64,000 bases of DNA from positions 1 to 64,000 of the forward strand of contig NZ_QEOL01000012.1 in assembly GCF_003096715.1 (NCBI RefSeq), given 5' to 3'. Below, piece by piece: positions 27,301 through 35,032 of this stretch. The position numbers and the translations under genes were made by a program. The notes below the pieces were generated by a model. The model was not told the origin of the DNA. It worked only from the letters and a program-made list of their open reading frames with translations, and made no database searches. Source of the stretch: Paraburkholderia silvatlantica (GTDB lineage Bacteria; Pseudomonadota; Gammaproteobacteria; Burkholderiales; Burkholderiaceae). Every line of letters starts with the position of its first letter. The stretch's first letter is position 1.

Positions 27301-27653
27301 AGCACGGTCTGCGAGATCGAGGTTACCTGAGCTGTCGCAGTGCGCACATCCACCGAGGGCTGGAAGAAGATCTTCACGATGCCGTAGCCGCGGAACGACT
27401 GCGATTCGATGTGCGCGACGTCGTTGACGGTCGTGCCGAGCGTGCGCTCGTAGTAGGTGACGATACGGCCCGACATGTCGTCGGGTTGCAGACCGGCGTA
27501 GTTCCACACCACGCTGATCACGGGGATGCGGATATCCGGAAAGATATCGGTTGGCGTGCGTAACGCAGCGAGCGGGCCAGCGATCAGGATCAGCAGGGCC
27601 AGCACGATGAACGTGTACGGCCGATTCAGGGCCAGCCGGACGATTTTCAGCAT
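24384..27653 (-). CDS. RND multidrug efflux transporter, inner-membrane pump (pump 1)
   Basis: Proton-driven resistance-nodulation-division pump of 1089 residues. It has the N-terminal transmembrane segment (YTFIVLALLILIAGPLAALR), large periplasmic porter domains (RIPVISVVWNYAGLQPDDMS), and in the fourth membrane helix the paired Asp of the proton relay (VGILVDDATVTIENINWHLE). A second set follows (LTGAILCMGVATANAILVIS) with RFRPVLMTALAMIIGMAPMA. It is slightly longer than AcrB because of a polar insert around the central loop and the C-tail. It is first in the operon. A 220-bp gap separates it from the response regulator gene transcribed in the same direction, which is its probable regulator. 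Substrates are unknown. Confidence 0.95.
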   Translation of the reverse strand: MLKIVRLALNRPYTFIVLALLILIAGPLAALRTPTDIFPDIRIPVISVVWNYAGLQPDDMSGRIVTYYERTLGTTVNDVAHIESQSFRGYGIVKIFFQPSVDVRTATAQVTSISQTVLKQMPPGTTPPQILNYNASTVPVLQLALTSNTLNEQQLGDYATNFIRPQLLSVPGVAIPTPYGGKVREVQIDLDPQALQAKKLSAQDVANALAQQNQIIPAGTQKIGRFEYNVRLNNSPLTIDAINSLPIKTVDGAVIYMRDVAHVRDGYPPQGNIVRVDGHRAVLMSILKNGSASTLDIIAGVKAKLPLVEQSLPPSLKLVPLSDQSVFVKGAVSGVAREGIIAAALTSAMILLFLGSWRSTLIIAASIPLAVLAAIAALAACGETLNVMTLGGLALAVGILVDDATVTIENINWHLEQGKDVRSAILDGAAQIVMPALVSLLCICIVFVPMLLLDGIARYLFVPMAESVIFAMVASFILSRTFVPMMARYLLKPHAPQGHVPRESADATASHGAPDHVVPSRNPLVRFQRGFERRFERVRAGYRSVLTLALTHRRPFIVGFLTIVMLSFALVPFLGRNFFPNIDSGEIEIHVRAPIGTRVEETAALFDHIEDTVREAIPADQLTSIIDNIGLPNSGINLTYNNSGTIGPQDGDIMISLSKDHAPTAQYVKALRTQLPRLFPGTTFSFLPADIVSQILNFGAPAPVDVQVNGPNMQANKQYANELLRLIAKIPGVADPRIQQASTYPQLTVAVDRSRADELGITEQDVTNSVVASLSGTSQVSPTYWLNPENGVSYPIVAQTPQYRMTTLSDLQNLPVTGKSGSSQILGGIATITRSIADAVVSHYNIEPLYDIFATTQGTDLGAVASQIQQVIKATAKDLPKGSTVTMRGQVQTMNSAFTGLLLGLAGAVALIYLLIVVNFHSWADAFVIVCALPAALAGIVWMLFTTHTPLSVPALTGAILCMGVATANAILVISFARERLAVTGDALHAALEAGFTRFRPVLMTALAMIIGMAPMALGLGDGGEQNAPLGRAVIGGLICATCATLLFVPVVFSLVHRNDKRDDDTENDIADAPHHSEQLALEGESHVH

Positions 27654-27873
27654 CAGAAGGGGCTCCGTTCAGAACATCCGTGCCGGCTCCCCGCCAGGCA
27701 CTCGCGTGCACGGATGCTGTGCATGGAAGGGTGCAGGGAGTGGGGAGCCTTTGACGAACCGAGCCAGCATTTTGTGCGGTGCGGTATGACGTCAGGTCAT
27801 CCGGAAAATTAAAAAACTTTAACGGGCGACGAACACGGGTACGTAACTGCGGGTCAATCGCAAAGAAACGCAT
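27654..27873 (-). promoter_or_regulatory. upstream region of RND operon with AT-rich box
   Basis: Gap between the regulator gene and the RND start. An AT-rich patch at 27806-27822 reads TTTTTTAATTTT-like on the reverse strand (TTTTTTAAT at 27816-27808). The T-run-TAAT core recurs upstream of the other regulator and pump genes at 31481-31487 and 32262-32269. It may be the binding box of the OmpR-type regulators encoded here; this is inference. Confidence 0.35.
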
Positions 27874-28575
27874 TCATTCACGATCGTTTGGCATTCCTTC
27901 TTCGGGGAGAAGATAGCCAGAGCCGCGGATCGTGCGAATGAAGGACGGCTCGCCCGGGATGTCCACGCGATTGCGCAGGCGCCCGATGTGGACATCTACC
28001 AGGTTGGTAGCGGGGTCGTAGTTCCCGCCCCAGACGCCCTCGAAGATCATCGTGCGCGTGAGGACCTGGCCCGCGTGGCGCATCATGAATTCGAGCAGGC
28101 GCAGTTCCGTGGGACTCAGACGCAGGTCCTTGTCGCGGCGGATGAGCTTGCGTTTGACGAGATCGAGTTCGGGCGGACCCACGCGCAAGGAGGTTTCCGT
28201 CGTGGCGGGGCGCATGCGTCGGCGCACGAGCACTTCGAGACGCGCCGACATTTCGTCGATCGAAAAGGGGCGCGCGAGATAATCGTCGCAACCGGCGCGC
28301 AGGCCCTCGATGCGTTCTTCCACGCTCGTCGTGGAGCTCACCACGAGCACGGGCGTTTCGATGCCCACGCCGCGCATGGCGGTGACGACGGTGAGTCCGT
28401 CGATATCGGGCAGGCGCCGTTCGAGCGCGACCACGTCGTAGTCGCCCGCCATCACCATGGCGATGCCCTCGCGGCCGGAGCGGGCGACATCGACGGTGAA
28501 GCCGGCGGAGGCGAGCGCTGGGACGACGCCTGCTTCGGTAGCGGTGTCGTCTTCGATGGTGAGTATGCTGGGCAT
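27874..28575 (-). CDS. OmpR-family response regulator with degenerate receiver (Asp to Glu, Lys to Arg)
   Basis: DNA-binding regulator of 233 residues with receiver and winged-helix domains. The acidic pair is present (TIEDD, residues 8-10), but the phospho-acceptor position is Glu52 (DVVALERRLPD instead of LDxxLPD) and the conserved Lys is Arg102 (DDYLARPF). The C-terminal domain is normal (LRLSPTELRLLEFMMRHAGQ; NLVDVHIGRLRNRVD; IRTIRGSGYLLPEEG). In other response regulators an Asp-to-Glu change often mimics phosphorylation, so it may be constitutively active or phosphorylation-independent. No kinase gene is adjacent. ATG 28575 begins the domain; upstream in-frame codons do not look like protein. 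It precedes the RND operon on the same strand. Confidence 0.92.
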   Translation of the reverse strand: MPSILTIEDDTATEAGVVPALASAGFTVDVARSGREGIAMVMAGDYDVVALERRLPDIDGLTVVTAMRGVGIETPVLVVSSTTSVEERIEGLRAGCDDYLARPFSIDEMSARLEVLVRRRMRPATTETSLRVGPPELDLVKRKLIRRDKDLRLSPTELRLLEFMMRHAGQVLTRTMIFEGVWGGNYDPATNLVDVHIGRLRNRVDIPGEPSFIRTIRGSGYLLPEEGMPNDRE

Positions 28576-28714
28576 GGCTTTCCAGGCGTCGTGACGGGGG
28601 GGAACATGGCCGGGTGTGCGCGCAAGAAAATGCGCGCAAAGCGGGCGCATGCAGGAACGCGTACGAAATGACGTACAGAGGTGCGTATGAAACGGCGCAC
28701 ACTCGCGCTGCGCG

Positions 28715-28942
28715 TCACGCGACAGCGCGCAGCGCGAGGGTCGCAGGCTGCGTCTTGCCTGCGTCCTGGCCGTGACGGGCGCGGAACTGCACGACGGCGA
28801 AATCGATGAAGCTGCGTACTTTCATCGTCAGATAGTTGCGACCCGAATAGATGATCGAAACGTGCTGCATGCCGCCGTTTACGTCAAAGGCGTTCACGAG
28901 TTCGATCGACATCGGTATTTGCGTGTTACTTGCTCGCAGTGC
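28715..28942 (-). pseudogene. C-terminal remnant of a LysR-family regulator gene
   Basis: The reverse strand reads HVSIIYSGRNYLTMKVRSFI followed by DFAVVQFRAR, which matches the last 40 residues of LysR effector domains (the family pattern is a Tyr/Pro-rich strand, then lp.KvraFidfl). Nothing of the DNA-binding or main effector domain is present. The upstream side runs into non-coding DNA at about 28942. Confidence 0.6.
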
Positions 28943-29291
28943 AGAGACTGGAGGTCATTGTCGGCTTGAATCGGGTATCAACGTTTTAATTTCCCGCTCG
29001 CCCAAGATGAAAATTTACTTAGGAGCCGATTGGGCCCGATCTTGATGCAGCCCAGTCGGCTCGATGGAGAAGTGACATGGTGCTACCGGCGTTAAATTCG
29101 GCCATTGGATACCGGTGCTCATTATTGGCGTTTTTTGTGAGCTGGAACCAGCACCTGCTGCATTCACGAAGTATTCGCAACTCCCGGTTGTATTTGTCGT
29201 GCAGAGTTTGATCTGGCGGCTATCGCCGTAGGCATCGGTTGCTGCCGACCACTTTCGGGTATTCGAATAGTGATGCGCCGGCAACGATCGT
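28943..29291. other. AT-richer gap with a possible small secreted ORF
   Basis: No established gene. The reverse strand has a 97-codon frame (29308 down to 29015, TTG start overlapping the kinase stop) whose middle part reads SRQIKLCTTNTTGSCEYFVN, then AAGAGSSSQKTPIMSTGIQW. The codon choice looks partly gene-like, but there is no ribosome-binding site or known family. Confidence 0.3.
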
Positions 29292-30668
29292 TCATCTGTT
29301 ATCCACAAGGTGGCCGTGCGCGGGTTTGAACAGACTGATCTCGCAACCGACGCACGTATCCTTGAACTCCAGCGTCATGCCGTGTATGCCCGCCACGGCG
29401 GCGACAAGACTGAGCCCCAAGCCATTGCCGACCGTATGGCGGCTGGCTTCTGCACGATAGAAACGGCGCAGGACGGCGTCGCGCTCGGCCTTGGCGATGC
29501 CTGGGCCATCGTCCTTGACCGTCACGCCAACGCCTCTTGCATCCTGCCATAGCGCGATACGCACGGTGCCGCCGTGCGGTGCGAACTTGATGGCGTTTTC
29601 CACCAGATTCGCCAGTGCCTCGAACAGCAGATTCGGGTCGCCCTGGATCTCCTGCAGGCCGGAGGCAGTGCGCTGCACTTCGAATACGATCTGCTTGTCC
29701 TCGCCGGTCGGCTCGTAGAACTCGAACACGTCGTCGGCGACAGCGGCCAGATCGACATTCGTAAAGCCTTTGCGCCGCACGCCGCTTTCGATTTCTGAAA
29801 TACGCAGCAGCGCATTGAAGGTGCGCAAGACGCTGGTAGTCTCGACGATGGTTTCGTCTATCGCAGACCGATACTCCGATTCGGTTTTGGCGCGCCGCTG
29901 TGCCCGTTCCAGCGCGCCGAGCATCCGCGTGAGCGGAGTTCGCAGATCGTGCGCAATTGCGTCGCACACGCCCTTGACCTCGTGCATCAGTCGCTCGATC
30001 TCGTCGAGCATGCCATTCACGACGCTGACCAGTCGATCGACGTCGTCCCGTTTCGAGTGCACCGGCAAACGCTGGCTGAGATTGCCACCGACGATTTCTT
30101 CGATGGATGCGGTCACCGCGTCGAGCCGCCGCATCGCCGAGATGCCAATCAGGCTCGCGCCGATCAATCCGATCACGAATGTGAGCATGGCAGTGGAAAG
30201 CAGCGCGTGCAGCAGCTCTTCGTCGAAGTGGTCGAGCTCTCGAGTGTTCTGGCATTGCAAGGCGATACGGCCGTCGGACAGGCGCGCGGCGATGCATCGT
30301 CCAGGCGGGTGGCCCGGCAGATTCGCGAGGCGCATCGAAAACGGCTCGTCGAAATAGGGGATCGCTGGCTGCTCGCCGGGGTATCCGCCGGCCAGGTGTT
30401 TCCCGCCAGTGTCGAAAAGCGCGAACGGGCGCTGTCGGCGCGGGTCGAACTGGTCTTGATGCTGGAATCGTGCGATCAGTTCATCCGGGGCCTCGCGTAT
30501 CAGTTCTGCGTGTTCCCGCATCAGCCAGTCGTCGATGCGTTCCTGTTCGAAGCCGGTAATCTCGCGATAGAGGTAGCCGAAGAGCAGAATCGCGATCACA
30601 CCGAACAACGCCAGAAACAGCGTGGCGAGGCGAAAGCCAGTGGTGTGGTGCAGTTCAGTCAGGCGCAT
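29292..30668 (-). CDS. sensor histidine kinase (HAMP, HisKA, HATPase)
   Basis: Inner-membrane two-component kinase of 458 residues. Membrane helices lie at about residues 12-34 and 157-177, enclosing a periplasmic sensor of about 120 residues. HAMP follows (RRLDAVTASIEEIVGGNLSQ), then the H-box with His240 (DAIAHDLRTPLTRM), N-box (LANLVENAIKFAPHGG), G1 (DDGPGIAKAERD) and G2 (NGLGLSLVAAVAGIHG). It overlaps the upstream response regulator gene by 14 bases, so RR and HK are a coupled pair. It is the only kinase in this efflux region, which has three regulators. Confidence 0.94.
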   Translation of the reverse strand: MRLTELHHTTGFRLATLFLALFGVIAILLFGYLYREITGFEQERIDDWLMREHAELIREAPDELIARFQHQDQFDPRRQRPFALFDTGGKHLAGGYPGEQPAIPYFDEPFSMRLANLPGHPPGRCIAARLSDGRIALQCQNTRELDHFDEELLHALLSTAMLTFVIGLIGASLIGISAMRRLDAVTASIEEIVGGNLSQRLPVHSKRDDVDRLVSVVNGMLDEIERLMHEVKGVCDAIAHDLRTPLTRMLGALERAQRRAKTESEYRSAIDETIVETTSVLRTFNALLRISEIESGVRRKGFTNVDLAAVADDVFEFYEPTGEDKQIVFEVQRTASGLQEIQGDPNLLFEALANLVENAIKFAPHGGTVRIALWQDARGVGVTVKDDGPGIAKAERDAVLRRFYRAEASRHTVGNGLGLSLVAAVAGIHGMTLEFKDTCVGCEISLFKPAHGHLVDNR

Positions 30669-31338
30669 GCAGGATGTACCCCGAACCGCGCACGGTATCG
30701 ATCATCGGCGACGTCCCGTCCGGGTCAAGCTTTTTTCTCAGGCGGCTGATGTGCACGTCGATCACATTGGTCCGTTCGTCTAGCTGGTAATTCCAGACTG
30801 CCTCGAATAGCATGGTGCGGCTCACTACCTGGCCTTCGTGCTGCATGAGATATTCGAGTAACCGATATTCGCGCGGCAGCAGGAGCACCGGGCGGCCGCC
30901 ACAGGTCACTTCGCGTTTGAGCGGGTCGAGCCGCAGCGGCCCGACGTGGTACTCCTGCACCTTTGGCGCGACCTCGCGTCGGCGCATCAGCGCATCGAGC
31001 CGAGCAGTCAGTTCGATGAATTCGAATGGCTTGGTCAGGTAATCGTCGCCGCCGGCACGCAAACCGCGGACGCGTTCGTCGACCGCGGATAGTGCGCTGA
31101 GAATCAGTACCGGCGTGAGCACCCCGGCGCTGCGCAATGCCGTCAGCATTCCGAGCCCTTCGAGACCGCCTGGCAACATGCGATCGAGCACGATCGCGTC
31201 ATACGTGGTGGCGACTGCGAGCATCAAGCCATCGCGACCCGTGCCTGCAACTTGCACCGTGCAGCCATGATCGGTAAGGGCCTCGACGATTTCCGACAGG
31301 GTTTGCTCGTCGTCCTCGACGACCAATACATTCGACAT
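30655..31338 (-). CDS. OmpR-family response regulator, partner of the adjacent kinase
   Basis: Response regulator of 227 residues with an intact receiver: acidic pair VVEDDEQ, phospho-acceptor Asp in AIVLDRMLPGG, switch Ser in VLILSALSAV, and Lys in DDYLTKPF. The winged-helix domain has LPREYRLLEYLMQHEGQVVS, NVIDVHISRLRKKLD and IDTVRGSGYILHAPD. It overlaps the kinase gene and is divergent from a second response regulator gene. It closely resembles the degenerate regulator near 28000, which suggests that the latter derives from a duplicate. Confidence 0.94.
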   Translation of the reverse strand: MSNVLVVEDDEQTLSEIVEALTDHGCTVQVAGTGRDGLMLAVATTYDAIVLDRMLPGGLEGLGMLTALRSAGVLTPVLILSALSAVDERVRGLRAGGDDYLTKPFEFIELTARLDALMRRREVAPKVQEYHVGPLRLDPLKREVTCGGRPVLLLPREYRLLEYLMQHEGQVVSRTMLFEAVWNYQLDERTNVIDVHISRLRKKLDPDGTSPMIDTVRGSGYILHAPD

Positions 31339-31514
31339 GCCTCATCCAGCCTGGTTAGCCAGCTCAATAAACGCGTACGGCGCCGCCGCCGGCAGGCCGT
31401 TTTACACTACACTCGTACGCGAGATTTCCGCAAGTATGCCGCGTGACGTTGTACAGGCGTTTCGCACAAGTGTGAAAAAATTTTAATGTAAGCCCTCTTT
31501 GTCCGGAATTACGC
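31339..31514. promoter_or_regulatory. divergent promoter region between two response regulator genes
   Basis: A 176-bp gap between head-to-head regulator genes. It contains an AT-rich patch at 31474-31491 with TTTTAAT at 31481-31487, the same core found before the two pump operons. An autoregulatory site is plausible but unproven. Confidence 0.4.
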
Positions 31515-32192
31515 ATGCGAATCCTTCTGATCGAGGACGATACGCGGGTCAGCCGGTTCCTGGCGCGCGGTCTTGGCGAGAGCGGTCTCATTGTCGATAC
31601 GGTCGACGATGGCGCGACCGGCTTGGCCTATGCGCGCGAGGGCATTTACGACGTGATTGTGACCGACCGGCTCCTGCCGGCGCTCGATGGCATGGCACTC
31701 GTGCAGCAATTGCGTGCCGGCGGCGACACGACGCCGGTGCTGATGCTGTCGGCGGTTGGCGGGCTGAACGAACGTGTGGAAGGGATTCGCGCGGGTTGCG
31801 ACGACTATGTGGTGAAGCCTTACGCGTTTGTGGAAGTGCTGGCGAGAATCGAAGCGCTGGCCCGGCGCGCAGATCGCAGCAGAATGAGCGATCGCCTCGA
31901 ATGCGCGGATCTGGTGCTCGATACGCGTGCGCGGACGGTGAGCCGTGCCGGCCGCGATCTGCGCTTGCAGCATCGCGAATTCTTGTTGCTCGAATGTCTG
32001 GCGCGTCGCGAGGGCCAGATCGTGACGCGCAGCATGCTGCTCGAAGCAGCGTGGAATTACGATTTCGAGCCGCGCGGCAATATTGTCGACATGCACATGC
32101 ATCGCCTGCGGATGAAGGTCGACCGCGACTTTGCGGTCGCGCTGATTCACACCGCGGTGGGTGCGGGCTACGTGCTCAATCCCGCGCCCTGA
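31515..32192 (+). CDS. OmpR-family response regulator, upstream of pump 2
   Basis: Response regulator of 225 residues. Receiver motifs are intact: LLIEDDTRV, phospho-acceptor Asp in VIVTDRLLPALDG, and DDYVVKPY with Lys. The DNA-binding domain reads LRLQHREFLLLECLARREGQ, NIVDMHMHRLRMKVD and IHTAVGAGYVLNPAP. There is no kinase on its strand, so it either receives phosphate from the kinase at 29292-30668 or from a distant one. It lies immediately before the OMF-MFP-RND operon on the same strand and probably controls it. Confidence 0.93.
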   Translation: MRILLIEDDTRVSRFLARGLGESGLIVDTVDDGATGLAYAREGIYDVIVTDRLLPALDGMALVQQLRAGGDTTPVLMLSAVGGLNERVEGIRAGCDDYVVKPYAFVEVLARIEALARRADRSRMSDRLECADLVLDTRARTVSRAGRDLRLQHREFLLLECLARREGQIVTRSMLLEAAWNYDFEPRGNIVDMHMHRLRMKVDRDFAVALIHTAVGAGYVLNPAP

Positions 32193-32253
32193 CCGGTGCG
32201 CAAGGTCGCTCCCCCGTCCCCTATTGGATCATGCTTGCCTCGTGTCGAGGCGC

Positions 32254-32273
32254 ATTAAATATTTTTAATATTT
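32254..32273 (+). promoter_or_regulatory. AT-rich inverted repeat before pump 2 operon
   Basis: AAATATT (32257-32263) and AATATTT (32267-32273) form a perfect 7-bp dyad around TTT. The segment lies between the response regulator stop and the first pump gene and includes the TTTTTAAT core. It is a likely operator or -10 region. Confidence 0.45.
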
Positions 32274-32339
32274 GGGCGAAAGCGCCGACAGAACCCGTTG
32301 GCTAATCTGACGACATTCATTGTTGCCAGAGGCTTTCCC

Positions 32340-33821
32340 ATGTCAGCGCTGCCCCGTTCGGCGCCGTTTTTTTGTGCTGTCGCGGGTCGAATGCGGCATT
32401 CATCCGTGGCGCGTGTTGCTCTGTGCACACTGGCCGTCGCGTTACTGGCCGGGTGTTCGCTCGTGCCGGCTTATCAACGGCCCACTGCGCTGCTCCCACA
32501 GACTTTCGACGGCGCAGCGCGGGCATCGCTGGCCGATACGGTGCCGGTCAGGAGCGAATGGTGGCGCGAGTATCGTGACCCTGCGCTCGATGCGCTGGTC
32601 GAGCGCAGCCTGCGCAACAATTTCACGCTGGCGTCGGCCATTGCGACTGTCGAGCAGGCGCGCGGCAATGCGGAGAAAGCCGGCGCGCCGCAGTATCCGT
32701 TGCTGACGCTTGGCGGCACTTTCGATCGCAGTCACCAGGGGCGGGGTTCGACCACGAAAACCCAAAGCCTTTTCGCAGAGGCCAGTTACGAAGTCGACTT
32801 CTGGGGCTTCAACGCCGCGAACGCCAACGCATCCGAGCTGCTTGTGCGCGCGTCTGAGTTCGATCGTGATACGGTTGCCTTGACGCTGAGCGCATCGGTT
32901 GCCGATACGTATTTTCAGGTGCAGAGCCTGCGCCGCCGACTCGTGATCGCGCGCACAATTTCCGACGACGCATCGCGAATTCTTCAATTGCTGCTCGCGC
33001 AACAAGTGGCGGGCGTCGCTACCGGCTTGCAGGTGCAGCAACAACGCAATGCGCTCGCCACATTCCAGGCCGCCGTGCCAGCGCTGCAACAGCAACTCGA
33101 CACCAGCATGCACGCGCTTGCCGTGCTCGTCGGGACAGCGCCCGAGCAGTTCACGGTTCGGGAAGTTCCGTTCGCCGACATCGTCATTCCGCAGCCGAGA
33201 GCGAATCTGCCCGCGAGCCTGCTCGAAACGCGTCCCGACATCCGCTCCAGGGAAGCGCAGCTGCAATCGGCGAATCAGAGCGTCGGCGCAGCGCGCGCGG
33301 CTTTTCTACCGAACATCGTATTGACCGCCGACGGCGGCCTGAGCAGCAAGTCGCTGTCGCATTTCCTGTCCAGCCCGTTCGCCAGCATCGCCGCTTCGCT
33401 GGCAGCACCGATATTCGACGGCGGGGCGCTGCGCGGCCAGTTGCGTGCAAGCCGGGCAGCCGAGACGAAAGACGTGGCGGATTACCGACAGGCCGTGGTG
33501 AGCGCGTTGCAGGACGTCGAGGATTCGCTCTCGGCGGCGCAGCAACAGCAACTCGCGGAAGCAGCCGATCAGGACGCGGCCGACGCCGCCCGCAAAGCCG
33601 CCACGCTCGCCCAGGCCCAATACGCGCTCGGCACCGTCGATTTTCTGACGGTACTCGACGTTCAACGCACGCTTTACCAGTCTGAAGACACGCTGGTGCA
33701 GGCGCGGCTTGCACGTCTGCAAGCGTCGGTCAGCCTGTTTCGAGCGTTCGGTGGCGGCTTCGGCATCACCGACGATAGCGATACCAGACCGGCTCCCCCT
33801 TCTATGCCTTCCCGCTCATGA
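32340..33821 (+). CDS. NodT-family outer-membrane efflux lipoprotein (pump 2)
   Basis: Outer-membrane channel of the forward-strand RND system, about 493 residues. The lipobox LLAGCSLVPAYQRP marks the lipidated Cys. OEP repeats contain LLETRPDIRSREAQLQSANQ and APIFDGGALRGQLRASRAAE. Start choice: a frame opens with TTG at 32298, ATG 32340 is used here, and ATG 32391 would give the most typical lipoprotein signal (MRHSSVARVALCTLAVALLA). The stop overlaps the MFP start by ATGA. Confidence 0.92.
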   Translation: MSALPRSAPFFCAVAGRMRHSSVARVALCTLAVALLAGCSLVPAYQRPTALLPQTFDGAARASLADTVPVRSEWWREYRDPALDALVERSLRNNFTLASAIATVEQARGNAEKAGAPQYPLLTLGGTFDRSHQGRGSTTKTQSLFAEASYEVDFWGFNAANANASELLVRASEFDRDTVALTLSASVADTYFQVQSLRRRLVIARTISDDASRILQLLLAQQVAGVATGLQVQQQRNALATFQAAVPALQQQLDTSMHALAVLVGTAPEQFTVREVPFADIVIPQPRANLPASLLETRPDIRSREAQLQSANQSVGAARAAFLPNIVLTADGGLSSKSLSHFLSSPFASIAASLAAPIFDGGALRGQLRASRAAETKDVADYRQAVVSALQDVEDSLSAAQQQQLAEAADQDAADAARKAATLAQAQYALGTVDFLTVLDVQRTLYQSEDTLVQARLARLQASVSLFRAFGGGFGITDDSDTRPAPPSMPSRS

Positions 33822-35032
33822 AACCTGCAGACCTTCCGAACCACGAGGCGCCGCGGGCGCGTAAAAGCCGCGCGCCGCTGGCCGCATCATTTGCCGTTCT
33901 CATGGTGATTCTCGTGGCGTGGTTCTGGCCGAGGCATCCGTCCATCAAGCCGGTGCCGGCCGTGCCAGTCAATGCCGGTCATCCGGCGAGCCGCGACTTT
34001 CCGATTCGTATTGCGGCGGTGGGCACGGTTCTGGCACTCAATACCGTGGACGTCAAGGTACGCGTCGACGGCCAGCTTCAACGCGTTGCATTCACGGAAG
34101 GGCAGGACGTGAAAGCCGGGCAGGTGCTCGCGCAACTCGATCAAGGGCCGTTGAGCGCCCAACTGCGTCAGGCGGAAGCGGCGCAACGCAAGGACCAGGC
34201 GTCACTGGATAACGCGCGGCTCGATTTCGCCCGTTATTCAAAGCTGGTGGGCGTTGGCGCGGCGACCACCCAGGCGGTCGATACGGCAAAGTCGCAAGTC
34301 GAGGCACTCGCCGCGACAGTTGCAGCGGATGCCGCGCTGGTGCAGAACGATCGCCTGCAACTCAGCTTCACGACGCTGAGCGCGCCGTTCAACGGTCGCG
34401 TCGGTGCACGCGAAGCCGACATTGGCGCGATCGTGCATCCGGCTGACACGACCGGCATTGTCACGGTCACGCAGATGGAGCCGATCACCGTGCTGTTCTC
34501 CGTGCCTCAGGACGTGCTGCCCGATTTGCTCGCCAATCAGGCGAAGGCGCCGCTGATGGTGAGCGTCACCACGCGCTCCGGCGATACTGCGCTCGCAGAC
34601 GGCACGCTCGTGTTTATCGACAGTACGGTCGATGCGACGACCGGCCAGATCAAACTCAAGGCATCGTTCACCAACAGGGATCGCAGGCTTTGGCCGGGCG
34701 AACTGGTGAATGTACGAGTACTGATGCGTACCGATATGCGGCGTCTTGCCGTGCCGAGCCGCGCGGTCGTGAACACGCAGAACGGCACGCAACTGTATGT
34801 GATCAACGCGCACGGCGCGGCGCAGATGAGGCCAGTGCAAACCGGTGTCACGGTTGACGGCATGACGGAGATACGCAGTGGCGTCGCGCCGACAGATCTG
34901 GTCGTATTCGACGGACAAAGCCGACTGAACCCGGGCGTGCATGTGGCGGCGACCTTGGTGGCGACGGCTGCGCAGGCACCGGCCAACAGTAATTCAACTG
35001 ACAGCGAGGCTAACCAGGACAACCCGTCATGA
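33818..35032 (+). CDS. MdtA-like RND membrane fusion protein (pump 2)
   Basis: Periplasmic adaptor of 404 residues. The N-terminal anchor (PLAASFAVLMVILVAWFWPR) precedes NTVDVKVRVDGQLQRVAFTE (lipoyl), KAGQVLAQLDQGPLSAQLRQ, a short hairpin, then FTTLSAPFNGRVGAREADIG and the barrel IDSTVDATTGQIKLKASFTN, as in MdtA/AcrA proteins. It is coupled by 4-base overlaps to the genes on both sides, giving the order OMF-MFP-RND. Confidence 0.93.
   Translation: MKPADLPNHEAPRARKSRAPLAASFAVLMVILVAWFWPRHPSIKPVPAVPVNAGHPASRDFPIRIAAVGTVLALNTVDVKVRVDGQLQRVAFTEGQDVKAGQVLAQLDQGPLSAQLRQAEAAQRKDQASLDNARLDFARYSKLVGVGAATTQAVDTAKSQVEALAATVAADAALVQNDRLQLSFTTLSAPFNGRVGAREADIGAIVHPADTTGIVTVTQMEPITVLFSVPQDVLPDLLANQAKAPLMVSVTTRSGDTALADGTLVFIDSTVDATTGQIKLKASFTNRDRRLWPGELVNVRVLMRTDMRRLAVPSRAVVNTQNGTQLYVINAHGAAQMRPVQTGVTVDGMTEIRSGVAPTDLVVFDGQSRLNPGVHVAATLVATAAQAPANSNSTDSEANQDNPS

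Noticed and set aside
25512..27563. 683-codon open frame antisense to the RND gene
   Set aside because: Arg/His/Glu-rich shadow of the high-GC RND coding strand with no start signal or family pattern.
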